A program made the translations under genes and the position numbers. Below, in pieces: positions 6,097 through 10,983 of a stretch of DNA of 10,983 nt. The notes below the pieces were generated by a model, which did no database searches, was not told where the DNA came from, and saw nothing but the letters and a program-made list of their open reading frames with translations. The stretch covers positions 1 to 10,983 of the forward strand of contig JAGRAY010000052.1 in assembly GCA_020434375.1 (NCBI GenBank), in the 5' to 3' direction. Origin of the DNA: Bdellovibrionales bacterium (GTDB lineage Bacteria > Bdellovibrionota_G > JALEGL01 > JAGRAY01). Positions within the stretch are counted from its first letter, which is position 1. Each line of letters begins with the position of its first letter.

Positions 6097-8230
6097 TATC
6101 CAAATCGATTTGAAATTCTTCGCCAAAGGCCAAACCACGTGCTTCAATTGATGTGACCTGGTTGATTTGAGGCTCAAAGCCACTGACGCTGTCGGTTTTT
6201 GCACATGAGATGAACAGTAAAAAACCCACGCAAACACAGCTAAGAAATGCCATAGGCTTGCGACGTCGACCTACCCCAACAATTAATCCGACCAAGCATA
6301 AAATCAATGGCCAGCTGTAGCCTGATGTCGATACCACTTCATAAACTAGAAAGTAACTGACCACCCCATCGGACGAAGAAATATATTCACTTAAGCCAGA
6401 AAACACCACCTTGCGTTCTGTTGTATCAACCTGGCTTGACTGAGCGATCAATTCATCGCTCTCTGAAATAGTGCCATTTTGATCGGTATCTCGATACAAC
6501 TTAGCACCGGTGACATTATCCATTGAATCTGTACCAATATCATTGAACACGATTGTAGATACGTCGAAATCGTCTCCTTTAGCTTCAATCACTTGGCGCG
6601 CAATATAGACATCATTGCCCGTTAAGTTTTTAATATTTACTTCTGACTTGCTAATTTTTAGTTTTGGTTTTGGCCCCTGTATGGTTGCCGTTAATTCAAA
6701 GGTTTGTGGATTCACTGCACTAAATGCAAAATAATCATTTGCCACAATGTGATAGGTACAAGCCTTTAAAGGAGGATTTGAGCCTTTGGTAATGACAATA
6801 GATTCATTACCTGTGGCAGGTGTTGACGATACGTATTCTGCTTGTTGGCTTCCTCCCGATAAGTCTAAATACGGTGGAGAGGTGATATCAGATGTAAGTG
6901 AAAATTCATTTGCGCATCTTGCAAGCAAGCTTAAGTCGTAACTAGAGGTCATGTCAATTCTTAACGAACTTGCCCCAGCAGGAACTGTGATAAAGTATTC
7001 GAGTTCTTGGACTTCTCCGGCAATTGTGCCTTCCACCGTTTGGCCCGAAAATAGTCGGCCATCTTCATTGATTAAAACATCAATATTGGAGGTTTCCTGA
7101 GCGTTGCTTACGGTCACAAACGTGCTTTGGGTACGATCATCAATATCTGGATCATAACTTTCACTGTCCTGATTATAAAATTCACTGGGAATAAAAGGCG
7201 GATACGGGTCGAACGAATTAATGCCCAATGCCAAGGGCTCGATTTCCAACGTATAAAGACCCGCATCGAGATTTCCACATTCGAATTGACCGTTTCCTTG
7301 ATAAGTTTGATCCGACACCCAAGATATCGCGATTTCTCGAGGATCCGAATTGTCCCTACAAATGGTATGGACTCCCCTTACAAACTCGCCATTTCGTCGC
7401 TTAATTTTACCCGTAATCGAAGCACGCGTACTCAAAGCATTGCCATTGGGATACAAGAATGCCATTGAAAACTCATCGTCACGTTCGATTAAACCGGGGA
7501 AAATATTAGGGTCTGTTAACGTCACCGTCTTATCTGAAATATAGGGAAACATGAGCGGCACCACATTGTCATCGGCAGCACTATTATTGAGTCCTTCTTC
7601 AAAATTAAGCTGTGTGTGTGAGAGATTAAATAAGTGACCTATTTCATGCGTCGCAGTATAAGCAAGGCTTGCCACCGTAATTTGCGAAAAAGCCCCATTG
7701 ATAAGAATGAATCCTGCTTCAATTCGCGTTTGTGCTGCAACGTATTTCCCAGGAGATGCAATACCTAAAATATTTTGCGTATTGACACCGAACGGTTCGA
7801 GAAGCCCTTTTAAAATAAGACCGCTCTTGTCAAAAATTATGTAAATTCCGGCGTTATTTGGTGCGATATTTTCAAAAAAGCCATTTTCGTCGATGCGAAT
7901 ATAATTTGTGTAGTTCGTTTCGTTAACACTAATGCTTTGGCAAGTATCTGTATCTACAAGTAGGTTATCATCGACCACGTCTGTGCCCGTCAGATTTAAT
8001 AATTCCCAAGATTGAAATGCTTTTTTAATAACTCCTTTCGCCGTTGGATTAGAAATACTATTTCCTACATTAATAAGAGGATCACTATCTATAAAACATG
8101 GAATCGGAGCACTGGTTGACCACCGATAGGGCACTCCATTTTCATGATCGATAAATCCCGCTCCCCAAGCGCTCGCCAATGAAAGCACAGCGATAGCGAG
8201 TACATATTTTTTTACACTGACTTTATTCAT
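6062..8230 (-). CDS. Secreted matrixin-like zinc metalloprotease, multidomain
   Basis: 722 aa. A signal peptide (MNKVSVKKYV...ASAWGA, about 1-24) is followed by a catalytic domain at about 30-262. The zinc site HEIGHLFNLSH (His195, Glu196, His199, His205) has Asn where matrixins usually have Gly, and LMFPY with Met227 is the Met-turn. Then come a carboxypeptidase-regulatory-like beta domain (about 268-390), a PPC-type beta domain (about 393-518) and a C-terminal domain (about 522-632) with an EF-hand-like loop DTDQNGTISESD (581-592) that could bind calcium. A hydrophobic helix (638-654) and RRRK resemble a C-terminal sorting or anchor signal, but the chain continues into a second hydrophobic stretch, LLFISC, and 46 more residues. 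It probably hydrolyses proteins at or outside the cell surface. It is the last operon gene; its ATG lies in the 8-bp overlap ATGAATAA with the preceding gene and has no strong ribosome site. Confidence 0.85.
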   Translation of the reverse strand: MNKVSVKKYVLAIAVLSLASAWGAGFIDHENGVPYRWSTSAPIPCFIDSDPLINVGNSISNPTAKGVIKKAFQSWELLNLTGTDVVDDNLLVDTDTCQSISVNETNYTNYIRIDENGFFENIAPNNAGIYIIFDKSGLILKGLLEPFGVNTQNILGIASPGKYVAAQTRIEAGFILINGAFSQITVASLAYTATHEIGHLFNLSHTQLNFEEGLNNSAADDNVVPLMFPYISDKTVTLTDPNIFPGLIERDDEFSMAFLYPNGNALSTRASITGKIKRRNGEFVRGVHTICRDNSDPREIAISWVSDQTYQGNGQFECGNLDAGLYTLEIEPLALGINSFDPYPPFIPSEFYNQDSESYDPDIDDRTQSTFVTVSNAQETSNIDVLINEDGRLFSGQTVEGTIAGEVQELEYFITVPAGASSLRIDMTSSYDLSLLARCANEFSLTSDITSPPYLDLSGGSQQAEYVSSTPATGNESIVITKGSNPPLKACTYHIVANDYFAFSAVNPQTFELTATIQGPKPKLKISKSEVNIKNLTGNDVYIARQVIEAKGDDFDVSTIVFNDIGTDSMDNVTGAKLYRDTDQNGTISESDELIAQSSQVDTTERKVVFSGLSEYISSSDGVVSYFLVYEVVSTSGYSWPLILCLVGLIVGVGRRRKPMAFLSCVCVGFLLFISCAKTDSVSGFEPQINQVTSIEARGLAFGEEFQIDLDITFDSVSDFFD

Positions 8231-8810
8231 GAGCTTTCTGGTCTTGATCCGCTACAATCGTTTTTATCAAATTTTTGAAATCTCCTAACGTTAGTCGATT
8301 TTCATTTTGTTTTTGAACTAAATGACCTCTTTGAATGGTACTTTGAACATTCTTCAGGCGGGCGCCCATAAACAAATTTTTGTTATTTAACTCAGACTTT
8401 AAAACTGTGTTCTGATCCACAAGATTGTCATGATTAGAAACACGAAAAGTGCCATACGCGTTGGGGCTTAAAAATGATTGGTCGAGTCCTTGGCTTAAAA
8501 ACAAAAATACCTTTTCTCCTTCGCTAAATCTTGGCTGATGAAAAAGAGATTGGAGTCGCCTCATTTTGTTTCTTGAGGGCTGTCGAAATTGAATGGTTTT
8601 CAATTTTTGTCCCTTAATCGTTTCAAAGACATCTAAAACAATAACATTGACTTCATGCTTTTGCTGGTCGATCAATACATTTTTTTTGATCTCACGAACC
8701 GTTGCAACAACAACCTGATTTGCATTCATCGTTAAGGTTTCAACGTTAGGAATGTCTTCTAGCGTGGCTAAAGCATTTAAAGAAACCAACAAAATGGCGA
8801 AACTTTTCAA
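8223..8810 (-). CDS. Exported companion protein of the matrixin metalloprotease
   Basis: 195 aa from TTG 8810, with ATG 8834 as the 203-aa alternative. I prefer TTG because GGAGGG (8820-8815) lies 4 bases before it and it gives a clean signal peptide, LKSFAILLVSLNALA. ATG 8834 has no good ribosome site but overlaps the previous stop (ATGGTAA). The mature part has a beta-rich core: VVVATVREIKK, VNVIVLDVFETIKGQ, then FSEGEKVFLFLSQG and AYGTFRVSN. This pattern (strand, V-hydrophobic-LKG-like turn, GE-x-V-x-x-FL, then G-x-F-x-V) is, from memory, frequent in exported proteins encoded beside matrixin genes. No catalytic motif is visible. Its 3' end overlaps the metalloprotease start by 8 bp, so the two are probably made together; a chaperone, inhibitor or anchoring role would be a guess. 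Confidence 0.75.
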   Translation of the reverse strand: MKSFAILLVSLNALATLEDIPNVETLTMNANQVVVATVREIKKNVLIDQQKHEVNVIVLDVFETIKGQKLKTIQFRQPSRNKMRRLQSLFHQPRFSEGEKVFLFLSQGLDQSFLSPNAYGTFRVSNHDNLVDQNTVLKSELNNKNLFMGARLKNVQSTIQRGHLVQKQNENRLTLGDFKNLIKTIVADQDQKAHE

Positions 8811-8827
8811 TTTTCCCTCCAGCGTAC

Positions 8828-9670
8828 TTACCATACTGTAATCACTCTAAATAGAGACTGCGCTCGAATACTCAAAGGAATGCCCGCATCATTTAAAACT
8901 AATACTTCTGCCGATAATGGTTCCCAAGACAATGCCATATGTTTGACTGGCATCCACTTTACACCGGCTCCAAAATCTGCTGAAATTCCGGAAAAATGTC
9001 GACGATCGTCATAAAAGCGCTCCCCCATGATGGCTAACCTCCAAAATACAGATACACTTTTTGATTTTATCATATGTAGCGATATTCCTGCACCACCTTG
9101 AATCGTATTAAAACCTCCACCAAATGAATAGCTCGCGGGAATATCCAACATCAAAAACGGAAAAATACGGTACGAATATGCCATGCCAATTCGATTTTGG
9201 TTAACACCGTAGCGATAGACATCAAAGATAGGAGATATTAACAAGCTCAGTTCATTATTACCTGTTAATGAACTGGTTTTAGAGGTCTCCAAAGCCTTCG
9301 AATCTTTACCCGCTATATTTGATGGAAAAGGCGTGGGTCTTAAACGACGCGGTACAAATTGATCTGCTTCCACGCGAACTGAAGACTTGTCAACCCAAGC
9401 ACTCAAAACCGTCCCCTTTGGGGTTAAAATGCGAACCCCATACCATCCAGAACTTTGTGCAACAATACTGACTTGATCGTCTAATTCGAGCGTAAAAACG
9501 TTCTTTGCTGAATAACTAGGCTGCGCGCGCGCATAAAGAGGTGCTACAACGACGATCGCTTTATAATTTTTTTTCCCTGGAATTTCAATGGGCTGCACAC
9601 GATAATCCTTCGCAAATAACGGCGAACTCAAAACCAGATTCAAAAGTATAATAAAGATAGGTTTGTTCAC
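8828..9670 (-). CDS. Exported SH3-domain protein with C-terminal beta-barrel-like region
   Basis: 280 aa. Signal peptide MNKPIFIILLNLVLSSPLFA (1-20). A bacterial SH3 domain spans about 39-101 (YARAQPSYSAKNVFTLELDD, WYGVRI, AWVDKSSVRV), a fold that often binds peptidoglycan peptides. A Pro/Ser-rich linker (105-137) leads to a region (about 138-280) of alternating amphipathic strands (LSLLISPIFDVYRYG, FGAGVKWMP, AEVLVLN) ending in Trp, like an outer-membrane beta-barrel with its C-terminal aromatic residue. I infer an envelope protein linking cell wall and outer membrane, perhaps helping to place or export the metalloprotease encoded two genes on. The start is GTG 9670; AAGGGA lies 16 bases upstream, farther than usual, and a stop in frame excludes a longer form. 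It is the first gene of the three-gene operon. Confidence 0.8.
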   Translation of the reverse strand: MNKPIFIILLNLVLSSPLFAKDYRVQPIEIPGKKNYKAIVVVAPLYARAQPSYSAKNVFTLELDDQVSIVAQSSGWYGVRILTPKGTVLSAWVDKSSVRVEADQFVPRRLRPTPFPSNIAGKDSKALETSKTSSLTGNNELSLLISPIFDVYRYGVNQNRIGMAYSYRIFPFLMLDIPASYSFGGGFNTIQGGAGISLHMIKSKSVSVFWRLAIMGERFYDDRRHFSGISADFGAGVKWMPVKHMALSWEPLSAEVLVLNDAGIPLSIRAQSLFRVITVW

Positions 9671-9760
9671 GTAGTAGCTTAAGGTCCCTTTATTTTCGCA
9701 AAGTTAGCTCTAATTCACAAGGCGAGACTCTGGTGTCTCATTTGGCAAATTTAAAGCACG

Positions 9761-9788
9761 AATGAATCTATAACACTATAGAATCATT
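9761..9788. promoter_or_regulatory. 28-bp near-palindromic operator candidate
   Basis: AATGAATCTATA (9761-9772), ACAC (9773-9776) and TATAGAATCATT (9777-9788) form an inverted repeat with 12-bp arms and one mismatch. It covers the -10 box of the minus-strand promoter in the divergent region between the operon and the lipoprotein gene. A dimeric repressor bound here would block that promoter; the regulator is unknown. Confidence 0.5.
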
Positions 9789-9803
9789 GCCTAATTTTTA
9801 CAA
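9775..9803 (-). promoter_or_regulatory. Putative promoter of the SH3/companion/matrixin operon
   Basis: On the minus strand TTGTAA (9803-9798), a 17-bp spacer and TATAGT (9780-9775, five of six matches to TATAAT) form a good sigma70-like promoter. Start would be near 9768, leaving an approximately 98-nt leader before GTG 9670. The -10 box is inside a near-palindrome. Confidence 0.5.
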
Positions 9804-9836
9804 ACTCTTGGCATCAATCTTGGTTAACTAAACCAT

Positions 9837-10904
9837 ATGTTACGAAAAGATTTTATCATTCTTTGTATGTGCCTCGGACTTCTTTCTGCTGCTTGCGGAA
9901 TTGCGCCTCCATCAACGGAGTGCGCAACAACGACTTGTACGAACACAAATACCAACACTTCCACAACTCCAACGACGCCGATCGCAAATGATCAACCTGT
10001 CAATTTAGCCACATTCGCAAATATTACAGCGAATAACCCGTATGGACGTTTTTACCCAAGTCATGTCAAAGATCTTCTTCTTGGCGATACTGACAATTGG
10101 CATGAAAATTTTACGTGGATGGTCAAAGACAATATTGATCAGTCGTGGATCAATTTAGAATGGGCAACACCTGCAGTCATTAACCGAATCAGCCTTTACG
10201 ATTCACCTACACTGGCACACCAAATCACTTCTGGAGAAATTGTATTTACTGCCTCCGATGGAAGTTACATTTCACCTCGTTCTTTTTCGTCTCTTTCGAA
10301 CAACGGATATGAAGCGTTAACCGTTGAAGGCCCGGGCACCTCCAAAGCTGTAAAGTCCATAAAAATAAAAATTCTTAATCATATTGGTGACCGCGCGGGC
10401 CTAAACGAAATAGTCGTCGAAGGATATCGTATACAAGATACTGCCATGAACGTGTCGAGTTCTACCAACTTGGCCCATCATGCAAGAGTTATAGCAGCAT
10501 CCTCTGTAAAAAATGAGATTTTAGATTCCACAGGTGGTTCGACTCTTAGTGGTCTCTACAGTGCAAGATATGCAATCGACAATAATACTCAAACACGATG
10601 GAAAGCCATCAATGGCGATAGTTCTAGTCTCACGTTTGAATTTGATCTACCCTACTGCGTGTCAAAAATAACTCTTTACGATCTTGACCAAAGTGGTGAA
10701 AGTCGCTTTTCCAAAGCCAAGCTCATTTTAGACGACTCAGTTTCTTTTGAGGCCTCAAAGACGTTTTCGTCAGGTCAACTGTCGATCAACGTTAATCAAT
10801 CGATGATTTCAGAGGTTAAAACGATTCGTGTCGAACTCATTGAAACCAACGGCGCAGAAGTAGGTCTTAAAAACATAGACATCAAAGCCTGTCCTGGAAC
10901 TTAA
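9837..10904 (+). CDS. Lipoprotein with two discoidin (F5/8 type C)-like domains
   Basis: 355 aa. The N-terminus MLRKDFIILCMCLGLLSAAC is a type II signal peptide with Cys20 as the lipidated residue; Ser at -3 is less usual than Leu. A Thr/Asn/Pro-rich linker (22-52) follows. Two related beta-sandwich domains then lie at about 55-198 (NLATFANITANN, INLEWATPAVINRISLYDS) and 210-352 (NLAHHARVIAASS, AIDNNTQTRWKA, LTFEFDLPYCVSKITLYD). The NLA...A...W...L..V..I.LYD pattern is that of F5/8 type C (discoidin-like) carbohydrate- or lipid-binding domains. It is therefore likely a surface or periplasmic adhesin or binding protein; no enzyme motif is seen. No Shine-Dalgarno site precedes the ATG, where TGGTT-AACTA-AACCA could form a small hairpin. 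It diverges from the metalloprotease operon. Confidence 0.8.
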   Translation: MLRKDFIILCMCLGLLSAACGIAPPSTECATTTCTNTNTNTSTTPTTPIANDQPVNLATFANITANNPYGRFYPSHVKDLLLGDTDNWHENFTWMVKDNIDQSWINLEWATPAVINRISLYDSPTLAHQITSGEIVFTASDGSYISPRSFSSLSNNGYEALTVEGPGTSKAVKSIKIKILNHIGDRAGLNEIVVEGYRIQDTAMNVSSSTNLAHHARVIAASSVKNEILDSTGGSTLSGLYSARYAIDNNTQTRWKAINGDSSSLTFEFDLPYCVSKITLYDLDQSGESRFSKAKLILDDSVSFEASKTFSSGQLSINVNQSMISEVKTIRVELIETNGAEVGLKNIDIKACPGT

Positions 10905-10930
10905 AATTCTATTATAGTATTTTAAGTTTT
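10898..10930 (+). terminator. AT-rich hairpin at the lipoprotein stop codon
   Basis: AACTTAAAAT (10898-10907) pairs perfectly with ATTTTAAGTT (10919-10928). The loop can add CTA/TAG pairs, and TT follows. It covers the TAA codon (10902-10904). With only two G-C pairs and a short T-run it is a weak terminator candidate. Confidence 0.4.
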
Positions 10931-10964
10931 AGTTGATACTGCTTAAATTTTGGAAGATTGCCGT

Positions 10965-10983
10965 ATGGCGACTTGGAGCGTAG
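10965..10983 (+). CDS. Start of a further gene (six codons, truncated by window edge)
   Basis: GGAAG (10952-10956) lies eight bases before ATG 10965, which opens the frame MATWSV to the window end. The ribosome site and the position after a possible terminator support a real gene start, but six codons cannot identify it. Confidence 0.3.

Noticed and set aside
7127..7544. Two plus-strand frames inside the metalloprotease gene
   Set aside because: Antisense shadows of a well-supported coding region.
9724..9739. GAGAC-TCTGGT-GTCTC hairpin in the operon leader
   Set aside because: Only five pairs and no T-tract; too weak to name a riboswitch or attenuator.
1..10983. CRISPR array, insertion sequence or tRNA gene
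   Set aside because: No regular repeat-spacer series, no transposase with terminal repeats and no tRNA cloverleaf other than the tRNA-like part of tmRNA.

Overview
The window (about 11 kb, AT-rich) looks like a chromosomal segment of a Gram-negative bacterium of the Bdellovibrionota or a related delta-type lineage. This is an inference from the tmRNA, whose readable tag is GNEYAMAA, from the set of exported matrixin, SH3/beta-barrel and discoidin-like proteins, and from a lysine-rich nucleoid-type protein. No single gene fixes the taxon.

Left part, 1-4360: a decaying integrative island inserted at the 3' end of the tmRNA gene ssrA. Reading away from ssrA on the minus strand, it holds a P4-type tyrosine integrase broken by frameshifts, a second intact tyrosine recombinase of another subfamily, a roughly 280-bp non-coding junction with a 10-bp inverted repeat, a 39-codon C-terminal relic of a lost gene, and an SF2 helicase. 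The relic is joined to the helicase by an ATGA stop/start overlap. The helicase frame is interrupted in an A9 run between its two RecA lobes and runs off the window. A helicase preceded by a coupled partner suggests the wreck of a two-gene defence module. The stretch between integrase and ssrA carries a tmRNA terminator, TGGA motifs phased at 10 bp and a 9-bp inverted repeat at the integrase start, which looks like att-site architecture.

Middle, 4361-6096: intact ssrA with its promoter, then on the plus strand a charge-segregated protein (Lys/Ala/Pro-rich N-terminal half, Asp/Glu-rich C-terminal half) whose 3' end overlaps a P-loop nucleotide-kinase-like gene.

Right part, 6062-9670: a tightly overlapping minus-strand operon for three exported proteins, namely an SH3 plus beta-barrel protein, a secreted companion protein and a large matrixin metalloprotease. 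The metalloprotease gene overlaps the kinase gene tail to tail by 35 bp. The operon promoter's -10 box lies inside a 28-bp near-palindrome. Diverging from it is a lipoprotein with two discoidin (F5/8 type C)-like domains, followed by an AT-rich hairpin and the first codons of another gene at the right edge.
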